From an uncultured Acetatifactor sp. (GTDB taxonomy: Bacteria > Bacillota > Clostridia > Lachnospirales > Lachnospiraceae): DNA of 16,461 bases. Numbering within the stretch: the stretch's first letter is position 1; every line of letters begins with the position of its first letter. The notes below the pieces were generated by a model. That model ran no database searches and had not been told where the DNA came from. It saw nothing but the letters and a program-made list of their open reading frames with translations. Made by a program: the position numbers and the translations under genes. This document shows positions 9,301 to 13,129 of the stretch, piece after piece. Location: NCBI GenBank assembly GCA_910578215.1, contig CAJTPH010000047.1:5718-22178 (forward strand), given 5' to 3'.

Positions 9301-11889
9301 ACAAACTTTGTGGATGCGGACGGTAAGGCGGGAGATATCTATACCGTTGTCAAGACACAGAACGGAGTAACCTTCGAGGGCGCGGAGGCAAAGGCAAGCG
9401 CATCGAATTATATGAGTATTCCTGTGCAGAAGCCCGATCCCCAGCCTGACAAGGAAGGAAACCTTTCCGCATATACGCTCAATGATATGGGTGTGGCGGA
9501 TGTGGACGGAGACGGAGAGTATGAGTTTATCGTGAAGTGGTATCCCGACAATGGGTTTGACTCCGGTAACGCCGTAGCGCCTTCTTCTCCCACGATCTTT
9601 GACCTGTATGAGCTGGACGGAACTCCTCTCTGGAGGCTGAACCTGGGGCTGGAAATGCCATCAGGCGCACACTTCAATCAGTTCATGCTTTATGACATGG
9701 ATGAGGACGGCAAGGCGGAGCTCTTTATTAAGACCTCTGACGGTACCATAAGCTATAAGCCTAACGCGGAAGGTAAGTTTGACATGAACGACCAGAGCAC
9801 CATCGTCTCCTATATTGGCGACGAAACTGTGATTCCCGGGACCAATGTGGGCCCCAACGGTCATGTGAACTCTAATTCCAATGAATATGTTACAGTGTTT
9901 AACGGTCTTACCGGCGAGGTGATCGATTCTATCGACTTCGTGAATACCACAGGCGCTTTTGCGGATTGGGGTAAGGATGACGGCGGAAACCGTTCCGCGC
10001 GCTACAACATTGCAATTGCTTATCTGCCCAAGGCGGCAGGCAGCACGGAAACCATTCCGGCAGTGCTCTTTAACCGCGGATACTATGCGAAGACCACCGT
10101 TGCGGCATATACCCTGAGAGACGGTAAGCTGAATCTTGAATGGAACTTTGTAAGACAGACAGGAGCAAACGAGGCAGGTAAGGGTAACCACAATATGTCT
10201 ACCGGCGATATCGATAAGGACGGCTTTGATGAGCTTATCATCGGTGCGTTGGCAATCGATCATGACGGCAGCGTGCTCTGGGTGAAGGACGGCAAGAACG
10301 GGCAGGATATGTCAGGCCATGCCGACACCATTCATCTTGCGGCAATGAACCCTGACAGCAATGACCTGTATGTGTTTACTCCCAATGAGGAAGCCAATGA
10401 ATCCACCATGAATGCGGCAGTTGTCAATGCCCGCACAGGTGTCCGCGTCAGCGGCGTATGGTTCTCGCACAAGGATGTAGGACGTGCGATAGCGGCAAAC
10501 ATCACGCCGACACCCGGCTATGAGTCATGGTCCGCAGCTACGGGAAGCGGTATTTATGCCTTTGACGGCAGTGCGGTCTCCCATACGATTCCTGTTCCCA
10601 TGAACTGGAGGATGTACTGGGACGGCGACCTGCTCAGCGAGCTTGGAGACGGTGCAGGCAACGACGAAGACTGGATGATCACAAAGTACAATTGGGAGAA
10701 CAATACGCTGGATACACTTGCCGTATTGGATGGAACCAAGACAAATAACTGGAGTAAGAAAACACCCGGTCTGACCGCTGATCTGTTCGGCGACTGGCGT
10801 GAGGAGGTCGTACTGAGGAACGACGATGACACAGAGCTTCGCATCTACATGACGACCGAAGAAACAGATTACATGATCTACACACTGATGCATGACCCTG
10901 TATACCGTAATGCGGTTGCAAACCAGAATACGTCATACAATCAGCCTCCTCATGTAGGTTTCTATCTGGGCGAGGATAACAAGGATACCGTGCTGGCGAT
11001 GGGGCTTCCCACCGCGGAGATTAAGTACAGTACTCCGAGAGAAGAAATGGCTACGCTGGCGGAAGATCAGGGTGAAGTGCCTGAACCTACTGAGGAAGTA
11101 AAGCAGCAGACAGGATGCAGCACGGCGGAAGAACTGAAAAACTTCCTGAAGGCGGATGTAGTTTCCAAGATCCAGAGTGACGCTAACATAGTTATTCCGG
11201 AAGAAAACATTTTGATTCAGGAAATCGGGATCAAGATCAGCCGGGACGGCGGAGCAACCTTTGAAGCTGTAACACCTGAAAACTTCCCCAAAGATGGTGC
11301 AAAAATTGTTTTGCCTTATCCCAACGGAACAAATAAGGAGGAATACAACTTTACGGTCAGGCATCTGATTACAATGAGCTGCAACGGTCTGAAGGCAGGC
11401 GATGTGGTGGATGAGACAGTTAATCCTACCGATGAAGGTCTGGAGATGATTGTAAAGAGCGCTTCACCGTTTGCAATCGGCTGGTACAAAAAAGGCTCCG
11501 AGCAGCCTCCTCAGCCCGGACCGGATGAGCCTGATGATTCAAATGAACCCGGTGATTCAAATGAACCCGGTGATTCAAATGAGCCTGGTGATTCAAATGA
11601 GCCTGATGATTCAAATGAACCTGATGATTCAAATGAACCCGATGATTCAAATGAACCTGATGATTCAAATGAACCCGATGATTCGGACGAACCGGATGAT
11701 CAGGGAACTCCGGAAGGTCAGAACGGCGGAGACGATTCTGTTGTGAATACATCCGACGACAAGGTAAGCGTTCCAGCCAAGACCGGCGATCATATGGGAA
11801 GCCTTATATGGCTGTGCATCGCGCTTATAGTCATTGCCGCGGCAGGTATTGCGGCGACCGTGCTTGTGAGATACCGCAGAAAAAAATAG
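1..11889 (+). CDS. Giant wall-anchored rhamnogalacturonan-degrading protein (two SGNH esterase domains + PL11 lyase), 5'-partial
   Basis: Proposed role: degradation of pectin rhamnogalacturonan I at the cell surface, deacetylating the backbone with two SGNH domains and cleaving it with a family 11 polysaccharide lyase. The frame is open from base 1 with no stop, so the true start and signal peptide lie upstream; the first ATG (301) only follows a repeat tract and has no ribosome site. At least 3962 residues, over 400 kDa. Order by visible residue: hexapeptide repeats 1-100; jelly-roll 124-330; Flg_new 334-402; jelly-roll 413-612; beta-sandwich about 684-784; SGNH 794-992; Flg_new 1021-1090; jelly-roll 1094-1320; Ig-like 1329-1457; jelly-roll 1490-1662; Ig-like 1664-1858; beta-sandwich 1859-1979; SGNH 1986-2210; jelly-roll 2224-2424; two Ig-like to 2617; jelly-roll 2620-2837; two Ig-like to about 3030; PL11 3037-3680; pre-anchor domain 3697-3834; acidic spacer; sorting signal 3924 to end. 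Enzymatic calls are firm at family level; substrate is inferred. A sortase gene follows 24 nt downstream. Confidence 0.93.
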   Translation, partial: EEPQVTEEPQVTEEPQVTEEPQVTEEPQVTEEPKATEEPQVTEEPQVTEEPQATEEPQVTEEPQATEEPQVTEEPKATEEPKATEEPKATEEPKATEAPQMNAGAQMNSLPQEGASTIAAEGQYYAQDFNSVENATDVAEAPASNSTLELKEKSQGSGDKYLSFTTSLAGGDRGTKMSFKDIQPTGKQYIVEFDAIIKSGNANPTSVAVMSSDFRNIGNINSGAQSGYLFNLVSGGANSTEFTINGGNPVTINGSEWYHYKLYVDQELKKVSTTITKGEDFIADKVITPYNSGQGDVTGLHMLAGKSTYGEVSIDNVIVRVPQDADEFGEASEAAVSFDMQGHGTPISEKTCIVGGLVEKPDAPRAEGFVFMGWYKEAECTNVWDFAQDTVSAEGVTIYAKWITDPVESYDDALYAQTFSNVTDPSLLGSIASGTLEIATDEVHGYYLHGFIGSQGGNRVGNVNFADVNVSGQNHYTVEFDAALALTNTTNNGNNYASQFVVKGGDFVAASSGYLLKLAHIEGNSNNTLYKINDTEEAVTIPSGEWCHYVMDIDKDSKKVTVTITGEKSGEILSGKTVAYNGEANFAGLYMQLGRAGGDVSVDNIVVKAAAAPLPPVGGTEYFVTVENISAGETTVDCSKLISNEHVKKYRVTTTNGGTVVSQTFVAPAASVKVDTTGANKVEVTPVFYYNIGAPGDKGTAGYNISVPAGSYDFRVINTSGRRCDVYADDQMLVNNILQNGSTPNYFDVKDIVTSDDTITISTADYSSGDSAANQKIEIWMAPSSRIADRLQKVYVLGDSLVAKYYNGGSKDNNVQTGWGQVLADYLTDDVDVVDLANSGITAKGLRGTAFTQVQQSAQQGDIFILESGYNDKSYNTEAEMKEAVTAMVQEAQNKGLTVILVSPNASEHDYKESVAWTGFMADVAAATGVPYIDLSKLSYQFLQSMYGSDTSVLLAENGYNVADRLHSTYNGANKWASVVAGELYKLSATSSLVDTEYVYAFIESKGNIISCSATGKLAEGYAKVTFSANGQGSTDTFKVVQTGTKLTPPTEPTASGFVFGGWYREAECTTAWNFDTDTVTGDMTLYAKWNALAAGTIYTQDFSKFSNDGSTDFQGTIINHVTTAVATSLNAQAYLKIAEDSAHGKYLVFDRSVIYAGDKSNSRGAYMDFEGADVSGKDKYVVEFDATIKPGDNQATYFAVKGTDFQYISNGKNPDINYGAESGYLLNLTNGGSGINYIMNQTQKVTIPSGEWCHYNLYVDKSKGLVSTTIVGSSTGTIADKVVTAYDGEGNVAGLYMLAGRYNPVMAVDNILVREVDENADKFGEIKEETLKDAEFASQLNTVISQPAEGAPVHKQISVKAIGNLGGDLTDKVSVAWSVVGLENEDGYVSLTRQPGTGAGTEGAKADSADYTGTTAYLNVRNGVSNYYGYVKAVVTYGNDSITILTPFAVIGANGSDENQLAPAIGYPVSMNDYPDSLVGYLGTSNGINTRDIVLNNWSIYGSNAARTMKLVKDGDGTKSLEFSANGGGDSTVAVYQWVDQANQYVIDFTAKFTADMAFGVYANTPNNGNNYPEWIASYSAGSLNFGTKSISGLSANEWYRFVISADPSIQKASIAVYKGSTKVGEIEDVDMTNNDSVQKYFSFIGTWPMYLNSFKAYKPVLASMTAASDADTVKVPEAGQPVATVDLSASLTSTEGIKMTGAVQWSLAEEYANVEIESTGAQTAKLKVGEGASGTVVVIASKDGKQAEKEIMLTTSSNVVAFVKSTSSITIPFAGEQAVTADFTAETRDKDGKPIDGGAITYALLAKDGVTPTTVKGVTFANGVLTVQPGADPAVIYVKASNTMGLSTKVKVNIHGLSFAFGSQDAAEGYTQVTGTLYTDRLGYGFADTNGLTVNSDNVTAQKAFRFKAKVPNGNYVVQVDTTAESMTSEVVESVSAVTGITKTGSSFSVAVCDGVLDLTFPAASSVKSIVISQAAVKQPLAKPYIYAIGDSTTKNTASGAKSWGNCVEEGLVQVPDVFGGFSNHGMAGRDSVSYYNQGRVEAVLLAVCPGDYVTVNMGINSKESGEAAAYETLLRDYYVQGILQRGGIPVIVTATPDGPVGDRVASNYDQATGKFTNSRGDGARNDVLRRIASNLNLRVIELGQWGQDWMNTLTADDVTKYNAACMTNFKTVLEMVQSWYVDHNHYKEYLGNQVGWYILGELAKAAGGEAPDRPDLPEPDGGIIIEDFETTTDWQLDGTLAGRFSVQPDGKGGHYLLGNGAEVGTGNAYAKKVFADLPDMETAEISVDWIASTAELKTQDKQAYYALQLWSGETEVVSLYVSDLRGGAEAKLYYSTTGIGDKKETGVTFKQGQTMNVKFALNFAEHTLDIYLNGTKAVSGVSFNALTTKVDTFAIATLDDTAAKKKYPNFAIDNFSLVYKKSSTSQDLSKLVKSVKPMVQREHGLVTDMSGFVHPTKATVVLGNGDEMEVDIDGATWRPDRAIDFAELGTYTWTADLVMPEGITNPGRVKASYVMKYMAAFLSTDVNSLDALPVVTLTKPEYEAGYSHPQKVTAKLVGGIKTGVEIDQSTWTCEPAFNPAVRGIYVWTAQLKADENHRNPRNLKVTYTMHYQADWVSNHDFEEDFLFGYPGWDVWGKDIDAVSGSGGFGFEIKKDGDNPYLYATQGDAKNRGSRLNLPADIVKGAVMEFDFKPAVVNGGTVDLLFVAPAYKQNYLSLLVGTDGKVSYHTTEDLAGSGGHPTNNTFDGVISSNKPVATGVGAIGKWMHVKVEFDYLAHTASLTVTSKENPAETYTVSDIPIDNRANGLSIMVLRKLAACKRAEVAFDNVIVDYEKFTASDIVKLAQPKDVNVAESAFNDFEFPTEVKATLGDNSTVMVPVVEWKAEPEFVRGVPGTYVWKAEVDNEKLGLTNYFDLSLSFTMTYTLLPFPVYVFNPGTLELTYGQTLPDQFPTQVDAKMSDGASGKVTVGEWTPIRAFNANEEGIYIYGANVLSEAGVYDVVPDKLSPNENPDAPRDDKAKYVYDVYYRISYYRDADNYNGYARTMENLNRGVYAVTVDEGVFVSWRLLATEYGTDKNVSFDIYRNGVKINGTPVTNKTNFVDADGKAGDIYTVVKTQNGVTFEGAEAKASASNYMSIPVQKPDPQPDKEGNLSAYTLNDMGVADVDGDGEYEFIVKWYPDNGFDSGNAVAPSSPTIFDLYELDGTPLWRLNLGLEMPSGAHFNQFMLYDMDEDGKAELFIKTSDGTISYKPNAEGKFDMNDQSTIVSYIGDETVIPGTNVGPNGHVNSNSNEYVTVFNGLTGEVIDSIDFVNTTGAFADWGKDDGGNRSARYNIAIAYLPKAAGSTETIPAVLFNRGYYAKTTVAAYTLRDGKLNLEWNFVRQTGANEAGKGNHNMSTGDIDKDGFDELIIGALAIDHDGSVLWVKDGKNGQDMSGHADTIHLAAMNPDSNDLYVFTPNEEANESTMNAAVVNARTGVRVSGVWFSHKDVGRAIAANITPTPGYESWSAATGSGIYAFDGSAVSHTIPVPMNWRMYWDGDLLSELGDGAGNDEDWMITKYNWENNTLDTLAVLDGTKTNNWSKKTPGLTADLFGDWREEVVLRNDDDTELRIYMTTEETDYMIYTLMHDPVYRNAVANQNTSYNQPPHVGFYLGEDNKDTVLAMGLPTAEIKYSTPREEMATLAEDQGEVPEPTEEVKQQTGCSTAEELKNFLKADVVSKIQSDANIVIPEENILIQEIGIKISRDGGATFEAVTPENFPKDGAKIVLPYPNGTNKEEYNFTVRHLITMSCNGLKAGDVVDETVNPTDEGLEMIVKSASPFAIGWYKKGSEQPPQPGPDEPDDSNEPGDSNEPGDSNEPGDSNEPDDSNEPDDSNEPDDSNEPDDSNEPDDSDEPDDQGTPEGQNGGDDSVVNTSDDKVSVPAKTGDHMGSLIWLCIALIVIAAAGIAATVLVRYRRKK
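355..1845 (+). other. First two jelly-roll (LamG-like) modules with Flg_new repeat between them
   Basis: Two related modules (about 370-990 and 1237-1840) each begin with an aromatic-rich YAQxF strand, carry a V/IEFDA strand, a GEWCHY or SEWYHY strand, and end in a V-S-I/V-D-N-I/V-V strand; a third copy lies at 3280-3960. This is the pattern of concanavalin A-like beta-sandwiches, commonly carbohydrate-binding. Between modules 1 and 2, at about 1000-1206, is a Listeria-Bacteroides type repeat (GFVFMGWYKEAEC to IYAKW); a second one is at 3061-3270. This stretch is visibly more AT-rich than the rest of the gene. Binding function is inferred from fold type only. Confidence 0.7.
2050..2980 (+). 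other. First SGNH/GDSL esterase domain (CE12-like) with N-terminal beta-sandwich
   Basis: The hydrolase core spans about 2380-2975. Block I is V-L-G-D-S-L-V with the nucleophile Ser at visible residue 800. The oxyanion residues fall in SGIT and in SGYND (Gly 869, Asn 871). Asp 964 and His 967 form the DxxH of DRLHSTYNGA, which resembles the DxTHTNxxGA block of rhamnogalacturonan acetylesterases. All four catalytic blocks are present, so it should be active. A beta-rich segment at about 2050-2350 precedes it (SVPAGSYDFRVINTSGRR), as ancillary domains do in this family. Likely reaction: removal of O-acetyl groups from galacturonic acid in rhamnogalacturonan; substrate inferred from the lyase in the same chain. 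Confidence 0.82.
4470..5575 (+). other. Fourth jelly-roll module and two Ig-like domains
   Basis: Bases 4470-4985 encode a shortened relative of the jelly-roll modules (YVIDFTAKF strand, ANEWYRF strand), without the usual xDNxxV last strand. It is followed by two Ig-like beta domains (about 4987-5275 and 5276-5575), the first with a GTVVVIASKDGK strand typical of bacterial Ig domains. These probably act as spacers or binding modules. A run of eight G at 4582-4589 lies inside the jelly-roll, in frame. Confidence 0.55.
5575..6640 (+). other. Second SGNH/GDSL esterase domain (CE12-type rhamnogalacturonan acetylesterase)
   Basis: A beta-sandwich at about 5575-5935 (LSFAFGSQ, EGYTQV, LGYGFAD) matches the N-terminal domain that accompanies CE12 rhamnogalacturonan acetylesterases. 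The hydrolase core follows at 5956-6630. Block I is A-I-G-D-S-T-T with Ser at visible residue 1994; the third block is NMGINSKE (Gly 2061, Asn 2063); the last is DHNHY with Asp 2185 and His 2188. It is closer to classical CE12 than the first SGNH domain (GDST against GDSL) and differs enough from it that the two may have different positional specificity; that is inference. Confidence 0.85.
6670..9105 (+). other. Two jelly-roll modules and four Ig-like (Big_4-like) domains
   Basis: Jelly-roll modules at about 6670-7270 (ending FAIDNFSLVY) and 7860-8510 (ending VAFDNVIVDY) alternate with pairs of Ig-like domains. The four Ig-like units share a signature of an aromatic-bearing strand then a GxYxW turn: TWRPDRAIDFAELGTYTW, TWTCEPAFNPAVRGIYVW, EWKAEPEFVRGVPGTYVW and EWTPIRAFNANEEGIYIY. 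That spacing is typical of Big_4-type bacterial Ig domains, which usually extend or orient catalytic domains. Together they form a long arm between the second esterase and the lyase. Confidence 0.65.
9109..11040 (+). other. Family 11 polysaccharide lyase domain (rhamnogalacturonan lyase, YesW/YesX-like)
   Basis: Cleaves the rhamnose-galacturonate backbone of rhamnogalacturonan I by beta-elimination, with calcium. The domain opens with MENLNRGVYAV and VFVSWRLL, followed by a small beta domain (FDIYRNGVKIN) and the beta-propeller. Calcium-site motifs include DVDGDGEYE (from visible residue 3167), YDMDEDGKAE (Asp 3232) and GDIDKDGFDE (Asp 3403). Other hallmark strings shared with Bacillus YesW are GAHFNQF, GNHNMS, GHADTIHL, DLFGDWREEVVLR, YTLMHDPVYR and YNQPPHVGFYLG. 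It is complete and shows no broken motif. It lies at the C-terminal, wall-proximal end of the protein, whereas characterised YesW is a free-standing secreted enzyme of roughly 600 residues. Confidence 0.93.
11090..11500 (+). other. Pre-anchor beta domain
   Basis: About 137 residues between the lyase and the acidic spacer, with strings such as IVLPYPNGTNKEEYNFTVRH and ending in a SPFAIGWYKK strand. Domains of this look recur just before the anchor in large clostridial wall proteins. I do not know a specific function; a stalk role is the simplest reading. Confidence 0.5.
11533..11694 (+). repeat. 18-bp tandem repeat encoding (D/G)DSNEP hexapeptides
   Basis: Nine contiguous 18-bp units: one DDSNEP, three GDSNEP, four DDSNEP and a last DDSDEP. 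The peptide is acidic and proline-containing, as in wall-spanning spacers before sorting signals. The unit length equals that of the N-terminal array at 1-300, though the sequence is unrelated. Confidence 0.95.
11770..11889 (+). other. Sortase sorting signal (VPAKTGD, membrane segment, basic tail)
   Basis: The last 39 residues have the tripartite layout of a wall-sorting signal. VPAKTGD (11770-11790) stands where LPxTG would be; a hydrophobic segment at about 11797-11868 follows (LIWLCIALIVIAAAG core), then RYRRKK and the stop. The motif is not canonical: read as a pentapeptide it is PAKTG, lacking Leu at the first position and Pro at the second. The T-G-D core fits clostridial variants used by class B sortases, and such a sortase is the next gene. 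Confidence 0.85.
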
Positions 11890-11913
11890 GACGTTACAGA
11901 AAAGAGAACCTAT

Positions 11914-12720
11914 ATGAAGTTAAAAAAACGTGAGATCGCACTGATTATTCTTTTAGCGATTGTCATAATTGTAGCAGGTATTGTGATATATTTGACGATT
12001 CGGGAGTATTCGGAAGGAGACAGGACCTATATTGAGTTTCAGGACTATGTTTTCCTTCCGGAGGAAACGCCTGCAGTCAAACCGGATTCCGGGGAGACGG
12101 CAGGCGTGCCCGGGACGCCTGAACCGGAGGCAGAGAGCACAGAGGAGCCACCCGTTAACGCGGGTCCTCCCTCTGTGGACTTTGCAGGCCTGCAGGCCCT
12201 TAACCCGGATATTCTCGGCTGGATATACAGTGCCGGAACTGCCATCAATTACCCGGTGGTACAGGGTGAGACCAACGATGAGTATTTATATCGTATGGTG
12301 GACGGAACCGAAAACAAATGCGGCAGTATTTTCCTGGACTGCGGGAATGAAAGCAGCTTTCAGGATGCAAACAGCATAATCCACGGTCACAATATGAACA
12401 ACGGCTCCATGTTTGCGGAGCTGAAGAAATATGCAAAGCAGGAGTACTATGATACGCATTCAAGAATCTGGCTGGTGACGCCGGAGCAGACCTACAGTAT
12501 TGAAATTTTTGCGGCGTTTGTCACGGACGTGGAAAGCGAGGTATGGAAGCTTAGCTTCGCTACGGAGGATGAATTTACCTCCTGGAAGTCGGATATGGCA
12601 AAGAAGTCATATTTCAAGAGTAAGGTGTTCCCGGCAGTGGGAGAAAAAGTTGTGACGCTTTCGACTTGCAGCTATGAATTTGAGAATGCACACTTTGTTG
12701 TAATGGGCGTCTTGAGGTAA
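11914..12720 (+). CDS. Class B sortase
   Basis: Transpeptidase that cuts a sorting signal after Thr and links the protein to peptidoglycan. The 268-residue protein begins MKLKKRE followed by one membrane segment (about residues 8-29), so it should sit N-in with its catalytic domain outside; a Pro/Glu/Thr-rich linker covers about 47-88. Catalytic His 159 is in HGHNMNNGSMF and Cys 252 in TLSTCSYEF, both class B hallmarks. The residue where the third catalytic residue, Arg, is expected (8 after Cys, in an A-R-x-V-V context) reads His 260 (AHFVV). The gene starts 24 nt after the giant gene's stop, with only a weak ribosome site (AAGAGA), which suggests co-transcription and possibly translational coupling. 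The neighbour's VPAKTGD signal is its likely substrate. Length is normal for the family. Confidence 0.93.
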   Translation: MKLKKREIALIILLAIVIIVAGIVIYLTIREYSEGDRTYIEFQDYVFLPEETPAVKPDSGETAGVPGTPEPEAESTEEPPVNAGPPSVDFAGLQALNPDILGWIYSAGTAINYPVVQGETNDEYLYRMVDGTENKCGSIFLDCGNESSFQDANSIIHGHNMNNGSMFAELKKYAKQEYYDTHSRIWLVTPEQTYSIEIFAAFVTDVESEVWKLSFATEDEFTSWKSDMAKKSYFKSKVFPAVGEKVVTLSTCSYEFENAHFVVMGVLR

Positions 12721-12906
12721 AAAGAACTGTCCGTACATAACAATTAAATAAATAAGAACCAAACTAAAAGAAACAAAAAGAAATATAAAGAAACAAAAAG
12801 ACCTAAAAGAACCATTGATACAAAAACCAACCATACAAAAAAGAACCATCCATACAAAAAGATTGAACCAACCATACAAAAACATATAATCATCCATACA
12901 AACATT
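12721..12906. repeat. A-rich, G-poor low-complexity tract with degenerate ~20-bp repeats
   Basis: This 186-bp stretch after the sortase stop is strongly A-rich on the plus strand. It contains the direct repeat AAAGAAACAAAAAG at 12767-12780 and 12787-12800 (20-bp period). Then come five degenerate units around ACCAWCCATACAAAAA, whose ATACAAA cores start at 12818, 12833, 12852, 12874 and 12896 (spacings 15, 19, 22, 22). No credible gene is present on either strand; long minus-strand frames there only translate the repeat into Phe/Trp/Leu/Tyr-rich strings. Confidence 0.8.
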
Positions 12907-12959
12907 AAAACCCTTCCTGAGGTCCGCGGAGCATACGCAGACTTTTCAGGAAGGGTTTT
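12907..12959 (+). terminator. Strong hairpin terminator after the giant gene/sortase unit
   Basis: A perfect 14-bp stem pairs 12907-12920 (AAAACCCTTCCTGA) with 12946-12959, ending in TTTT. The loop holds a further partial stem (GTC-C-GCG at 12922-12928 with CGC-A-GAC at 12935-12941). Because the stem also begins with AAAA, it could act in both orientations, but only rightward transcription reaches it from a nearby gene. Confidence 0.88.
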
Positions 12960-13014
12960 GTCGATATCTGTATGCCTGTCACCTGTGGGTTGACAAAATT
13001 CCGATTTTAGTTGG

Positions 13015-13044
13015 TAGACTGTCTGGAAGGGACAGAGGTATAAT
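13015..13044 (+). promoter_or_regulatory. Candidate promoter of the XRE regulator gene, with inverted repeats
   Basis: A perfect TATAAT lies at 13039-13044 with TAGACT as a weak -35 at 13015-13020 (18-bp spacer). Between them is CTGTC (13019-13023) inverted at GACAG (13031-13035). Downstream are a palindrome AACATGTT (13051-13058) and the inverted pair GCATATT/AATATGC (13063-13069, 13085-13091). These could be operators, perhaps for self-regulation. A consensus TTGACA at 12990-12995 is too far from TATAAT to pair with it, but lies 19 bp before TAGACT, so an overlapping second promoter is possible. Confidence 0.45.
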
Positions 13045-13129
13045 AATTTTAACATGTTGATGGCATATTAAAAATTTTGAAGATAATATGCGGGACATGG
13101 GAACTTATCTGCAAAAGGAGGAAGAAAGG

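Noticed and set aside
12990..12995. TTGACA as the -35 of the TATAAT at 13039
   Set aside because: The gap is 43 bp, far beyond usable spacing; kept only as a possible partner of a weak -10 at 13015.
12607..13055. Two minus-strand frames rich in Phe, Trp, Leu and Tyr
   Set aside because: They merely translate the A-rich repeat tract backwards and run across the sortase 3' end and the terminator; no ribosome sites.
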